This document shows, piece by piece, positions 50,262 to 63,412 of a DNA stretch of 64,000 nucleotides. Source of the DNA: Tolypeutes matacus (taxonomy: Eukaryota > Chordata > Mammalia > Cingulata > Chlamyphoridae); NCBI GenBank assembly GCA_026826555.1, contig JAKSZT010020895.1, positions 1,401,303 to 1,465,302 of the forward strand, given 5' to 3'. The notes under the pieces were generated by a model. The model was not told the origin of the DNA. It was given only the letters and a program-made list of their open reading frames with translations, and searched no databases. The position numbers were made by a program, and so were the translations under genes. Position 1 is the first letter of the stretch; the number at the start of each line of letters is the position of its first letter.

Positions 50262-50350
50262 GTGGATCTCCTTACAAGAAATAGCCAGGAATCAAACTAG
50301 AGACCTCATATATGATAGGCAGGAATTTTCCCACTGAGCTATTATCAGTC
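50262..50350 (-). mobile_element. tRNA-derived SINE fragment
   Basis: On the - strand an A-box-like TAGCTCAGTGGGAAAAT and a B-box-like TAGTTTGATTCC are about 30 bases apart, in a stretch resembling a tRNA-derived SINE head. It is not a usable tRNA gene, since no cloverleaf with a paired acceptor stem closes it. Confidence 0.5.
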
Positions 50351-51080
50351 CTTGGGTTGACTTCCCTTTCAGAAGGCTATCTGCCCCTTTTCCCTAGGGC
50401 AGGTTAGATCCAATGCAGTCACCTGGAGTGTTTGTGATTGCCACCTGTCTCTGCCTCCTCTCTGATATAATTTTTCTCTTTACCTATGTGGCTGGCCTTG
50501 ACCATTAACCTGGGATGATCCCTTCCCTTCTCCTTGTCTATTCGGGGTCACTTCTGATATTCAAGGGGGGCCCAGCTGGCTAAACTCAATGCAAAAACAT
50601 TTCTCCCCAGTCTCCCAGACCCTTCTTCTTCACAGGTAATCTACCATCACCCACCTGTTTGGAGCAGAGGGTCAGGGTCTCCACCTAGTCTGTCTGCCCT
50701 GAGGGCCAGGTATATGTGCCCTTTCTAGCCATGGAGGTAAGCATCCCCCGATTATTCCTGGCTTCCCTATCTGTCCAGTACCCTCCTAGATGATTCAGAG
50801 CACTTCCCATGGAGGTAGATGCCTGCTCTACTCTCAGATACAATTTTTTTAGGAGTTTTCCCTCACTTACTATCTCAGGGGTTGGGGAGGGGAGCCCTTC
50901 CCTGAAGCCAGGATGTTTAATAGTTCACAATTACTTGTTTTAGCTTCTTTGTGTCTCTGACCCTTGCTCTTCTGGGAGTTGGTAAGCAGTGTCCTGTTTT
51001 CTGTGCCCCAAAGCAGGTCCCTACAGCAGCTTCTGGCTTTTTCTTTGTTGTTTTAGTGAGAGATAAGATTTATATATCTA
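50351..51080. other. Unassigned GC-richer block
   Basis: Pyrimidine-rich, about 45-50% GC, unlike its surroundings. Lying next to the pol remnant, it may be upstream internal ERV sequence, but no gag or protease motif is readable on the - strand. No gene called. Confidence 0.3.
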
Positions 51081-52779
51081 ACCCATCGGTCATATTCCCA
51101 CAATCCCCCAGATTACCCAGAATAATTCTTTAATAACTATATGAGTTTCAAATATTTCTGCCTGAGTGTAACTTGTTTATTGATTCTATTAACAATCTAA
51201 TTATTATTGTACAACTTTTCATTTTGATAAATTTCAATTTATCATTTATATTGTTGTTTAAGGATCATATTTTCATATCACACCTAATAATTCTTTACAC
51301 GTTCAAGGCCATGGAGATTTCCCCCTGTATTTTATTCTGTATATTTTATGTTTTATATTTTGTGTATATTTCTATGATCTGTCTTAAATGAGTTTTTGCA
51401 TAAAGAGTGAGGTATAGATTGAGGTTCATGTATATGGTGTGCTTGTGTGATATGAGTGTTCATAAGCTAAGTTAAGGTATTCTTTTAATTAAATTTATTA
51501 TTATGGACTATAATTTTTTTTTGAAATCATGTATTAATGGGTAGAATTTCTTAAATTACACACTTATGACTGAAAATATTTCTTAAATATCCTGCACTTG
51601 CACTAATAGCTGAGCAAATCAATTGTTCAAATTCATCATATATTCATTTGACAAATTTTTGACAACATCTGGTATTTTTTTATAGCCTGGAAAATGATTG
51701 CTGGAAAGGACTACTAGCAAAAGATAATTAATCTTAATTTTGTTCCAAAGCATCCACTTAGATGGGTTAAGTCTTTCCCCAAACCCTTTTCAAGATTACA
51801 AAATACTCCAATATCATACACAAAAAGTCTCATCATATACACTGTCACCCACATACACAAACACAAACAAGTGCACACAACACCATCTTATTTCTAAAAA
51901 AATGAAATAATTCATGGAAAAATAGCATATTAAATGAAGTCAAAAATAACTATAATAAATTATCCAGAGCTCATTGCCTTTGTAAGAAACAGAATGATTT
52001 TCCTTATATTCCAGAAAATTCCATTGATCTAAGAGAAAAAAATGATATTAGATTGGCTCCAGGATTTGAGACATCAAAAAAGATGTTCCAGGCACCAATT
52101 ATGAACATTACTGTCTCTATTCTATTTCCTAGTTTTTGCCCTGGCTTTAGGATTGGTGTGGCTCAAGGAGAGATGCTCAATGTCATGACCATGCAATCAT
52201 TTGTTTGAGAAAAGGAAGATGCCCCATCAAGGAGAAATTTCTAGAGAAATGGCAATCAAAGAACAGAGCTGAGAAAGGGTTATGTGATTTATAAGGTGTA
52301 TGGTAAATGCTAATTAGAAAATTAATAATATTTTGTTATAGAAAATAAATAACTTAAAGGATGTCAATAGTACATTGATTCCTTCTGATAACCTTCTGGA
52401 ATTCATTTTTCCCTAAAAGGCACCTGGGAATATTTGTTAAAATTTCTGGCTTTTCAGATTCAATTATTTTGTTTTTCATACATGCTTGTGAATGACATAA
52501 GTAGATTTTCCACATATGTGAGAAGTGTGTATATAGTCAAATTAAAAGAGGACATAGTAGCGCATTCAATAAAGTGAGATTTTATTTAGATCTTATTTTG
52601 TCCTAGGCAAATTTCTAGACAAAAGGGAAATTCAAAGAAAATAAAGAAAGAAATAGCAGATTACATTGTGGCCCAGTCAAATTAGAAAAATACAGTTCAT
52701 TAAAAAATAAAGGCCTGTTACATGAGATAGAGTAAAATTACATATGTGCAGCAATATAAATACAAGGGGAAAGAGAAAG
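51081..52779. other. No recognisable gene
   Basis: AT-rich unique-looking sequence. The 72-aa frame at 51173-51391 is a hydrophobic run without other support. Confidence 0.4.
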
Positions 52780-52781
52780 TA

Positions 52782-55148
52782 TAGTCATACCTAGTTTATT
52801 GCACTTAAATTTGTTTCACAGATATTGCACTTTTTAAAAATAAATTGAAGGTTTGTGGCAACCGTGTATTGAGTAATTCTATCAGTGTAATTTTTCCTAT
52901 AACATGTGTCTGCTTCATGTCTGTATTACATTTTGCTAATCCTTGAAATATTTCAAAACTTTTTTCACTTTTCTTATATGTGTTATGGTGGTCTGTGGTC
53001 AGTGATCTTTGTTATTACTATTGTAATTATTTTGGTCAACACCAAAACTAAACTAAAACAAAAATACAGCAAATTTATTTGATAATAGTTGTGTGCTCTG
53101 ACTGTTCCACGAGCTGCTATTCCCATCTCCATCCTTCTTTTCAAGCTTCCCTATTCCCTGAGATGCAATAATATTGGAATCAAGCTCATTAATAATCCTA
53201 AAAAGGCCTCTAAATATTCAAATGAAAGGAAGAGTTGCATGTTTCTCAATTCTAATCAAAAGCTAGAAGTGATTAAATTTACTGAGGAAGGCATGTCAAA
53301 TGCCAAGATAAACTGAAAGCTAAGCCTCTTGTGCTAAACAGCCAAACTGTGGATGCAAAGGGCAAAGGTCTGGAAGGAAATTAAAAGTTCTACTCTAGTG
53401 AACACTGGAATGTTAAGAGAGCCAAGCTACCTTATTTCTGATATGGAGGAAGTTTTGGTGGTCTGGATAGAAGATCAAAGTAGCCACAACATTGCCTTAA
53501 GCCAAAACTTAATACAGATTGGGGGCCTAACTCTCTTTACAAAGGCTGAGAGTGGTAAGGTGTCTCTAGAAAAAAAGTTTGAAACCAGCAGAGGTCAGTT
53601 CATGAGGTTAAGGAAAGACATCATGTTTATTACATAAAAGTGCAAGGTGAAATAGCAAGTGCTGATGTAGAAGCTGCACCAAGTTAACCAGAAGGTCAAT
53701 CTAACAGAATAGATGAAAATAGCTGCATTAAACAACATATTTTCAGTGTAGATGAAACAACCTTATATTAGAAGAAGATGCCATTGAGGACTTTCATAGC
53801 TAGAGAGGAAAATGCAATGCATGGTTTCAAACCTACAAAGACAGGTTGATTCTCTTGTTACGGGTTAATGCAGCTAGTGAATTTAACATTGCCAATGGTC
53901 ATCTGACATTCTGAAAATCCTAGGGTCCTTAAGAATTACGTTAAGTGTATTCTGTCTGTGCTGTATAAATGGAAAAACAAAACCTGAATGACTTCATATC
54001 TGTTGTCAAAATGGCTTATTGAATATTGTAAGGCCATTATTGAAATCAACTACAAAGAGAAGAAGGTTCCTTTTAAAATGTTACTACTTGTGGACATTGT
54101 AGTTGGTCATACAATAGCTCTGATGAAGGTATAAAACAATATTAATGATGTTTTCTTGCCTGCTAATACACTTTCTGCAAGGAGTAATTTCAACGTTCAA
54201 GTCTTGTTCTTTAAGAGATGCATTTCCTAGGATGATAGCTCACATAAATCATGATTCCTCTGATAGATATTGGAAAAGAAAATTAAAAAACTTCTGGAAA
54301 GTATTCACCATTCCACATACTATTGAAAACTTTCATGATTCTTGGGAGGAGGTTGAAGTATCAAACTTGAGAGGAATTTGGAAAAAGTTGATTCTTACAC
54401 TTATGTAACCATAAGGGGCTCATGACTTCAGTGGAAGAAGTACCTGCAGTTGAGGTGGAAATAGCAAGATAAATTGAATTAGAAGTGGAACCTGAAGATA
54501 TGAATGAACTGCTATAATCTCATGATAAAACTTTAAAGGATGAGGTGTTGCATTTCTATGGATATGCAAAGGAAGTGGATTCTTGAAATGGAATCCACTC
54601 CTTCTGAATATGTTATGAACATTGTTGAAATGACCACAAAGGATTTAGAATATTACATAAACTTATCTAATAAAACAGCAGTAGGATTTGAGAGGATTGA
54701 CTTCAATTTTGAAATAAATTTTACCATGGATAAAATGCCACCAAACAGCATCACATACTACAGAGAAGTCTTTCATAAAAGAGTCAATTGATGTAGAAAA
54801 CTTCATTTTTGTCATATTTTAGGAAATTGGCACAGCCACACCAACATCATCAACTTTTACCTTGATCAGTCAGCAGCTATTGACATCAGCAGCCTAGACA
54901 CTGAAGTCCCAACATCAGCAAAAACATTAGGACTGGTTGAGAGCTCAGATGATGGTTAGCATTTTTAGCAAAAAAAAAAAAAAAAACAATTTTCTATTAA
55001 GGTATGTACATTTCTTAGACAAACAATAAAAAAGAGTAAACATAAATTTTATTTGCACCAGGAAACCAAAACCTTGTGTGACTCACTACTGTGAAATATT
55101 CACTTTATTGGTCTGGAACCAATCCACAATATTCCTGAGGTAGGACTA
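52782..55148 (+). mobile_element. Tigger1-like DNA transposon, near full length, dead
   Basis: A pogo-family element of about 2.37 kb with both ends: left TAGTCATACCTAGTTTATTG and right terminus CCTGAGGTAGGACTA, imperfect inverted repeats, preceded by TA. The transposase is readable in pieces: N-terminal DNA-binding region at 53089-53316 (SNERKSCMFLNSNQKLEVIK, then EEGMSNAK and a stop), then 53353-53637 (VVWIEDQSSHNIALSQNLI), 54145-54408 and 54540-54791. Stops and frameshifts separate them, and a small deletion near 54170 removes conserved sequence in the catalytic domain. The length is close to that of Tigger1 elsewhere in eutherians (about 2.4 kb). An A run at 54970-54986 is just after the ORF end. 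Confidence 0.9.
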
Positions 55149-55808
55149 TTTCTGGTCTGTTGATGTATATGCACCACATAATTGAAGAAGTAATGTGAAT
55201 TACATGTAACCCATGACCCTCAAATATAGGAGAAAAGGAATCTAAGTAGAGAGATAACAGAAAGAAAAAAGAAAAAAACTAGAGGTTAGAGATCAGACAC
55301 TTTGTTTGGAGACTACAGTGGGGTGAAACATAGCCAGCTTAAATCATCTAAGCAAAGGAAAAAAAAAGAAAAATAGTAGGGGAATTTTCTGCAAATATGT
55401 GTCAACTACATTTTGAAAGAAAAGAAAAGATTGGAATAAAAGAAGGAGAAAGAAGAAGAAGATTGGAGAAAACTGAAAAAACAAAAAATTGCTGAGAAGT
55501 GGGAATTATGACATAGTTCATAAGATATGGATAGTATGAAATACAAACAATGGCAAATATATCTGTTTCTTCAGATTCTTTAACTATTTACCATATCTAT
55601 TATAAAGAAAATGTTGTAAAAGTGAAATTCATAAGCTTATTTTTTGATGGACATAGAGTAAAATGTTAAAATACCATAATTTAAGCAAAACTATATTACA
55701 TACACATTATTAGATATTTACATGTGTCCATTAATTTGTCTTCAGTACCACCTGGTGTAAGTTTACTACTAACTCCATATTTATTGGAAAATATATTTTC
55801 ATTATGGG

Positions 55809-55852
<44 letters not shown>

Positions 55853-57130
55853 CACACATATATATATAGGTTTATTACAAATAAAACCCAAGTTTACAGA
55901 AATGCTAAGGAAAAGTCTCAATCTGTGAATAATTCTAAAGCTCAAACATTTTTCACTTTGCTTAAATATTTTCCCTCAAATACAAATACAGCTAAATACC
56001 TTAATTTTTCCCAAATATTCTTATCCATGTTTTCTGAATGGAATCTCCTGATAATAGCTAACAGGAATGTATCCCAAAGGAATGTAAACTTACAAATTCA
56101 GAAACAGTAAGGTCAAATTTCATATAAAACAAAGAGGTATTTGAAGCTCCAATGATTTTAACCCAAAACTTTTCCTTTTAATTGGTGAATATTAACTATC
56201 ATGTTCACTTCTTCTACAACTATTTAGTCTTCTTTGTAAAAGGGGTTCTTCACACTGTGTTCCTGTATGTTTCTGGATTGTGCAATGAAACAAACAAATT
56301 GATGTGGACAGCTTCATTCTCTTATTAGATTTTTCCCTCAAAAAGAATGTTTTAGGATACCCTTGTTTGTTAAATTAAAAGGCACAAGAAGGACCAGAGG
56401 GAAAAAATCTCCCATGTGCTTTTTGAAGCAGTGAAATACATGTACTTATAATTACAGAAGTAAAGCTAGCACTATTATAATAGTCATATGGAATGCTTTA
56501 AGGATTTTACTGTTGCATCCATTTCTTCAAGGCTATCATATAATAGGTTCAGGAAAACTGATATTTTATGAGACTGATGAAATAATATGGATATCTTATA
56601 TTCCTTCTGTCCTCTATCCTAGACTAATCTCAGAGAATATATTTGTTTACCATGTTATATTATATATACTTAGGAAATGTTGACTTATTCTTTATCATCT
56701 AACTTCATTAATATAATAATTGAGTTTCAAAGGAGCATAAAATTTTCCTCAGCAACACAAAAGTGTTGCCATTATGTTGTTGATTATAAGACATTTCAAG
56801 AAATTTACTTATACCCACTTGGAAATTTAAAGCCATATATACTGTTTTGCTCATTATTATGGTAATAGAATTAGGAAATTCCAAAATGCAAAATCAAATT
56901 TTATTATAGTAGCTTTTGTTTTTTATTTGATTTTTTAATTTTTTCCCCTTGGGATGGGAGAGAGGGACAATTCCATTAGAATCTAAATGGAACAATGTTG
57001 AGTTAATCTTACCCCTTCATTCAGAGGAAACTATCCACATGAGTCCAGGCAAGGTCTCTCATGTTTATTTTATGATTTTTCTCCCTTTTCTCATGCATTT
57101 CCACTACTCATCACCTTGGCACACATTATA
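55149..57130. other. No recognisable gene; TA/CA microsatellite
   Basis: AT-rich. A (TA)n(CA)n(TA)n tract lies at 55808-55869, and the 128-aa frame at 55724-56110 reads through it and is not credible. Nothing else is recognised. Confidence 0.4.
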
Positions 57131-57135
57131 CTCAA

Positions 57136-57171
57136 TGTGTCAGGGTTTTCTGGAGAAACGGAAATGACAGG

Positions 57172-57202
<31 letters not shown>

Positions 57203-57666
57203 GAAATATATATGTGTATGTGTAAATATATTTTACATATGTAAATATATGTGTGTATATAAATATATGTAAATATTTTGAATTTGTTTAGTAGGAATTT
57301 CCTTCTGTGACTGTCTGGGTTGGCAAATAAAATTCCTTTGGTTGGGCCACAACTTGAGAACTCTGAGGAAGATTTTGATGAATTCTCTGGTAGGAGCTGA
57401 CTGCAGAAGAGAAAGAAATAATTCTTTCATACTGTTGAATTCATATGTCCTTTCTTTAAGGCCTTTAAGTGTTAGGATGAGTCATCTCTCATTACTGAAG
57501 ATAATATCATGTGTTGCTTGAAGATATAATCAGCCATAGAGAAAATCAATTTATTAATGATTTAAATCCATAAAATAGACTCACAGTAAAAAAAACCTGG
57601 TCAGTGTTTGTTTGTGCAAACAACTGGACACCGTAAGCTAGCCAAGTTGACACATGACATATCACA
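57136..57666 (-). mobile_element. LTR-like repeat, - strand, with TG microsatellite
   Basis: Begins on the + strand TGTGTCAGGGTTTTCTGGAG and ends CCAAGTTGACACATGAC...CACA. Reversed, it matches the 60429-60911 element end for end. An internal TG/TA microsatellite (57172-57265) lies at the same relative place as the TATA-rich stretch of the other copy. TG...CA ends and the length suggest an ERVL/MaLR-like LTR. No exact duplication is visible. Confidence 0.65.
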
Positions 57667-58499
57667 CGCTATTTAACATATGTCAGTTTTCAACACTTAT
57701 TAGCTCAGATACTGCACATCCTTGTGGTATTCTTGCTACTGTACACATCCTTGAAAATAATCTCTTGTTTTATACTCTCATACAATTATGGCATCTGAAT
57801 CTATCCTATGCTTGCTCTAAGACTCAGACTGCCACAACTGTTTAATAATATTACCTCAATGTATATATAGCAAAATTGGGAAAAACAGGTAAATTCACCC
57901 TTCTAGTGGAATATTAATACTCATTTATCATTATTCATAAAGCAAGCAAAAGTAAGAAATATAAGATAAAATAACACAGTTCAAACTTGCAGAGATATTT
58001 AGACAAATATACAATTATACATCCAACAACTAAGAAATGCATATTCCTACATACAGAGATAAAATACTTGTAAAATACTTATTAGAGTGTTTAAAAAAAC
58101 ACCTCAATAAACTTTAAAGAAGAGACATTGTACAGAACTGCATATTTAATGTAGAAGTTAACAATAATTTTGTATATATTTGGAAATTTAAAAGATACAT
58201 TGCTAAATGGTTTCAAAGACTAAAGAATCAGAAAATAAATTTAAAGATCTTGACTTGAATGATAATGAACTGGTTTCAGTTCTGATATCTAAATAGCTTG
58301 GATAGCTTCAGTCTTGAACTCTGAACAAGAAAAAATTATGTAAAACTGAATATAACAAATCTTAGACCTCTTAGACAATTGAGGTTCCATGGAAAAATAT
58401 CTCTTCAAAAACTGAAGAGATGGGCATATACAAGCAATCACTTTCCTAGCACAGAACCCAAAGGATCTGGGACCAGCTTGGGGAATGAACTATAGACTA
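57667..58499. other. No recognisable gene
   Basis: AT-rich with no feature supported. Confidence 0.4.
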
Positions 58500-58958
58500 A
58501 AGTAGACTTACTGTTATTCTACTTTAAACTTATTGTTATTCTAGCAATGGAGGAAGTCATATTGCTATGGAGGCAGTTAGCACTTGAGGTTCTGAGGACA
58601 GGGAGAGAAAAAACCAGGTGTAATTTGGGCCATTTTTGGGACTTAGGAATTGTCTTGAATGACATTACAATGACAAATATAAGACATTACACATCTTGCC
58701 ATAACCTACACAATTTTGTGGGAGAGAGTATAAAGTACAATGTAAACTACAATCAACTGTTAGTGGCAATGCTCCAAAATGTTTCTTCATCAATTGTAAA
58801 AAATATACCCCACTAATGAAGGAAATTCTTAATGTGGGGAAATGTGGGAGATGTAGGGAGTGGGGCATATGGGAATCCCTATATTTTTATGTAACATTTA
58901 AGTAATCTAAGTATCTTTGTTAAAATAAAAAATAAAAAATATATTTAAAAAAAATAAG
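58500..58958 (+). mobile_element. L1 3' terminal UTR and tail
   Basis: Distal L1 3'UTR: GACATTACAATGACAAATAT and CATTACACATCTTGCC (about 58659-58700), then GGGAATCCCTATATTTTTATG and an A-rich tail with AATAAAAAATAAAAAAT at about 58926-58958. Collinear with 14890-15190. Strongly 5' truncated. Confidence 0.8.
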
Positions 58959-59160
58959 AATCTGTAGGAACCAAAAGCATAGGAAATTTAAGAACTATTT
59001 TAAGTCATAAACATGTAATTTACAAGATTCTATCAATTAATGTATTTTTTAGAAATTTAAAGTCCATCATAATAATTTTTAACAAAGATACCATAACTTA
59101 GCTTGAAAGCACTCATATTATACAAGCATATTATTTAAGTTACAACATCATCAGAAATCA

Positions 59161-59480
59161 CCAGGCTGACAAAAGCTTAGAAGTCATATATCAAAGTAAG
59201 TCAGGAAGTCATTCCAGAGATTACACTTATGCAAGACTCAGTAGGATCTCATTGACTGCCACAGTAAATAGTGCCTCAAATAGTGGGGCTCCTGAGGGCT
59301 CTAGAGACATCCAGGATCTATAAGCAGGGCAGACAGCTCTGGAACTCAGCACTTTGTTAATGGGCCTTACTTTGGGATTAATGCTTCCCAGTATAACAGA
59401 GTTAGACTCATTTACAGGTTCCCTACACATGGCTCTTCTGCCCCCTTTATTTGAACATATAATTAGCACTATACTTGATA
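59161..59480 (+). mobile_element. L1 3'UTR fragment (long-type block)
   Basis: Collinear with 14225-14490 (ATTCCAGAGATTACACTTATG, CTCCTGAGGGCTCTAGAGAC, GAGTTAGACTCATTTACAGG). No tail. The 85-aa minus-strand frame at 59227-59484 is antisense to this UTR. Confidence 0.75.
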
Positions 59481-60428
59481 ACATTTCTAAATAGAGAATA
59501 TCAGCAAAGACAAAAATTTGGTTTTATGAAAGGATTAATAAAAGTCTGAAGAATTTACCTTGATCAATGAAAAGAGAGAAAAAACACAAAAAGCCAATAT
59601 GATGGAATGATTATATGTTGCTCCTAGTGGTAAAAAAATGTACAGATACCTTAAAATACTATTTGAGGATAACCATTAAGTCTACTCTAAATTATGACCC
59701 AACTATTCTATTTCTAGATATTTATGTACAAAACCATTAATTTGCATGGCAATCATTAAAATACCATCAGTTAGCATTAGTTGAGAATTTCATACCTCCA
59801 CTTAGTTGTAAAAATGAGCTTAATGAGCATGTCCTCACATCTCTAGAAATCAGTGTTCTTCCTTGCAATAAATTTTAAAGAACAACTAAGACAATTTCAT
59901 AGAGGGAGAAATAAATTACCCTTGGGATTAAAATGAGAACTATTATACTGATTTCTTTATTTCTCAATTGATTTTGCAGGCCAGTAAAGGGTATATGGAT
60001 AAACATCAAACATAAATTCAAAATTTAAAATTTATGCTTACATTACAGATTTAACTTCTCAATTAACACAGAATGTGGCAATATGTCACCACATGGCCTT
60101 CCAGCAGAGCCTGAAATTTCAATAAATTAATCACTAAATTTTAAAATTATAATCCACTGTTCATTTTAGCACTGCATTAAATGATTTGACACAGATGATT
60201 TTTTGCAAGTACCCTATCTAATTCATGTCAGTAGCCCCACAAATTATGTTTCCAAATAATTTTGCATGGTATAATTAATATTTGATTTGTAGTTTCTTGA
60301 AACTTCTAAGTCCTATTATCCTCATGCATTGCATTCATGATAGTATGGAGTAATTAACTTTGAGGTAGTTTCTAGCTTTTTTATTCCACATTCATTGTGT
60401 TATTGCTTCAAAAATAATGCTTGGCAAC
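59481..60428. other. No recognisable gene
   Basis: AT-rich unique-looking sequence. The start may include weak L1 sequence near 59520-59740 (a KRENHKK-like A-rich run), not strong enough to call. Confidence 0.35.
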
Positions 60429-60911
60429 TGTGATGGTTAAGATCTTATATCAGGTTGGCCAGGTTATAGTGTCCAGTTGTCTGATCATGAAAGCACTGTT
60501 TTGATTGTTACTGTGAGATGATTTCACGAATTTAAATCATCAGTAAATTTATTGCATCTATGGCTGATCACATTAACAACCAACTGAGGAGATTGCCTTA
60601 AAAAAATGAGAAAAGTCCCATCCAGACAGTTGAAGACCTTTAAAGGAGAGGCAATGGTTTCAGCAGTCAGAAGGGAGAATTTCCATCTCTAATTCAGCCA
60701 GCCCAGCATCCACTGGGAAATTCATTGAAAATCTTCATTGGAGTTCTCAACTTGCAGCCTGTCTTAAAGAATTTGGAATTGCCCATTTCCACAATCTTTT
60801 GAGCCAATTCTATTAGAAAATCTCATAATATTACATAGTATACATATTAATATATTATATATGTTATATTTATATTTTTAGTTCTTTTCCCTAAGGACCC
60901 TGATTAATACA
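60429..60911 (+). mobile_element. LTR-like repeat ending at the OR pseudogene
   Basis: Begins TGTGATGGTTAAGATC and ends ACCCTGATTAATACA. Matches 57136-57666 in reverse. It contains a TATA-rich stretch at about 60836-60880 before the end. Its right terminus falls directly against the C-terminal codons of the olfactory receptor pseudogene, which it probably disrupted. Confidence 0.7.
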
Positions 60912-60924
60912 ACACCAATACATT

Positions 60925-61793
60925 CTCATGGTATTTTTCATCTCTGAATTTCTCAGACTATAGATTATAGGATTGCACATAGGTGCAATGATGGTGTAAA
61001 ATAGTGCAAATATTTTATCCTTAGAGTAGGTATTAAGTAGTCTAAGGTTAGCAAACATTGAAGGATCCAAAAACTACCCAGAGTGATATGAGAACCTCAG
61101 GGAGAGAGAGTTTGCATCTTCCCAAATATGAGTCATTTCATAGGTGAATAATGTAATGACTTAAACAACACAAGTTACTAAGGCAACCCTACCTGAATTC
61201 ACAACCACAAGGACACCAGTGATGTAGGTACCATTACAGGAAATATTTAGCAATGAGAAAATATTGCAGAAACAGTGATAATTTAATCTGACCACAAAGG
61301 TTAACTGGATTGTTATGGATAATTAAGGAAAGGATGGACAACCCCACCACATGACCAAGCAGTTAGGACTAGAAGATTGCATTTTGCACTGTTCATGATA
61401 ATAATGTAGTGCAGAGGATTGCAGATGGCAATGTAGCTATCAAAGGACATGGAAGCAATAATGCAGACCTCAATACCTCCATAGAAATGTATGGTAAAGA
61501 ACTGAAACTTGCAATTTTTGTAGGAGATGGCTTTATCTTCACTAATAAGTCACCAGTCAGTTTGGCTAAAACACTAGAGCTTTAGCATATTTCCATACAG
61601 GATAAATGACTGAGGAAATAGTCCATGGGTTGGTGAAAACGGAAGCTGCATTGAATGGAGGAAAGGAGCAGGAGGTTTACTACCAAGAAGGAAACAAAAC
61701 AAAATAAGAGAAACAAAAGCAAAATATTTGTATATTCTGGCCAAAGGAAAGTCCCATAGTGATTAATTCTGAGATGCTCCTATTCCTTTCCAT
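60925..61793 (-). pseudogene. Olfactory receptor pseudogene (family 4-like)
   Basis: On the - strand a methionine at 61793 starts MERNRSISELITMGLS, an olfactory-receptor N-terminus. Pieces then follow in order in shifting frames: QPMDYFLSHLSCMEIC (end of TM2 loop), HFYGGIEVCIIASMSFDSYIAICNPLHY (position about 61430-61520, cut here into two motifs, GGIEVCII and SYIAICNPLHY), CNGTYITGVLVVVNSG, and a TM7 end [17 protein letters not shown] at about 60940-60995. The DRY motif is DSY. Frameshifts and stops occur through TM4-TM6, so there is no intact receptor. Length of about 870 bp fits a single-exon receptor of about 310 aa. IIIMN after the LHY motif suggests family 4; subfamily uncertain. It would have encoded a G-protein-coupled odorant receptor. 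Confidence 0.85.
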
Positions 61794-63412
61794 ATATCTC
61801 AAATGGGTTAAGATCATAAAATATATTTTATTCCTGTAAATGATGTCATTTATTAAACAACAAAAGCTTAATTTACCTAACAAAAATAAAATAATTTGCC
61901 TATTTTTAAATGTATTGCCATAGCCATAGGATTAACTTTCCTTCTCAGTATAATCTGAAACACTTCCCTGAATGATTAAGAAATGAATCATTAAATTCAT
62001 ATGTTTATAACACCCTTGTTTAATTTGGCAAATTTTAATTTGCTAAAGCTACTGAGAAAATAAGTATCAGGTACAGAGTGTTTTGTAGTTAAGTGTAACC
62101 ATATATCAAATAATTAAGTAGTGGTTCATTGTCCTACCATTTAATTATTACAACTGATACAGATTGTTAATGAAGTGGTATATTGTTAATTATCAAATGC
62201 ATTTATTTACTTAAAATAAATTGATTTAAATAATTGTTATATGTGGGTTGGTGAACTACTTAAAGATGATCACCAGATTAATCCAAGTTCACAATTCCCA
62301 GTAAAAGTGAGTCAGATCACAGGAATCTCAGTAATGTTTTAGAATCAATATTTTTTACAGTGTTGATACTAGAAGATAGAATCTGGATTCTCACTCAGTT
62401 TGGTGCCTTACCTCATGTGTAAAGGCAGAACTGGATGTTGGAAGAGTATCGTGAGATGTAGCAGTGGGAGAAACCACTGTGAATAGTCATTTTTGTTGAA
62501 AAGATTATGGAATTTGACAAGCTACCTGTTCACTCAGTCTTCCTGAATAGTTATGCAAAGATTTAACTGGTAGTTAATATAAATATATGGTTGAAAATTC
62601 TCAAACATTAAATCATTTTGAAATAATTGTACTGAAGTTTTAACTAATGTACATTCTGTAGGTCAAATTCTTGCTTGTTGTCTAGATCATTATAAGTGTT
62701 TAATACACAGTAGCTCCTAAAATCCCATCCTGAATTCTGAGGGAACATGCAACTGTGATCACTGTTGTTAACAGAGATGAAAGGGAAACGTGAGTAGATT
62801 CAGGTGAGAAGAATCATTGTCATTAAAATGTATCATATTTTTGACAAGAGAAATAGAGGCAAATCCCTATAAAAGAATTGAAATAAAATGATGAAAAGAA
62901 AGATACATTAAACAATCACTGTGTAAGTGCTCAAAACATTGGCAACAAAATCAGAGGAATGTAAAATAAACTAAGCAGTTGACAGCATTGAGCTCATTGC
63001 TTAAGCTCCTTAAGCATCATTTTGCCAATTATATCATTGTTAAATCATTTCATAATTCAGAAATATGGGGAATACATCAGTAGTAAGAAATATCCTAGTG
63101 TTATACATGGTTAATGCCATGTATTTTTTTTTTACTATTTTACTCTTCTTTTGAGCAGCTTACAACTACTATAATTGTCCTGCACATATATACAAAAAAT
63201 TCAAATTAAAAAGCAAGTAAGAAAAGAAAAAAGAAACAAAACACAGAGTTAACGGGAGCGATGAAGTAAATTTCAATTTTTACAATTCATTAGTGAAAAA
63301 AAGATTCAGATGATTGACTACTTTAGGAACATTTCTTACACTAATTCCTCATCTGATTTTTCTATTACCATAAAAATATTGTGAAATTATCACTTTCATT
63401 AAAATAAAAAAA
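61794..63412. other. No recognisable gene
   Basis: AT-rich, unique-looking. On the - strand this is the region upstream of the olfactory receptor pseudogene, where a non-coding first exon could lie, but none can be recognised. Confidence 0.4.

Noticed and set aside
50262..50350. Possible tRNA gene
   Set aside because: A- and B-box-like motifs are present, but no closed acceptor stem or anticodon arm. A SINE fragment explains it better.
55724..56110. 128-aa + strand ORF
   Set aside because: Runs through a TA/CA microsatellite and has no domain.
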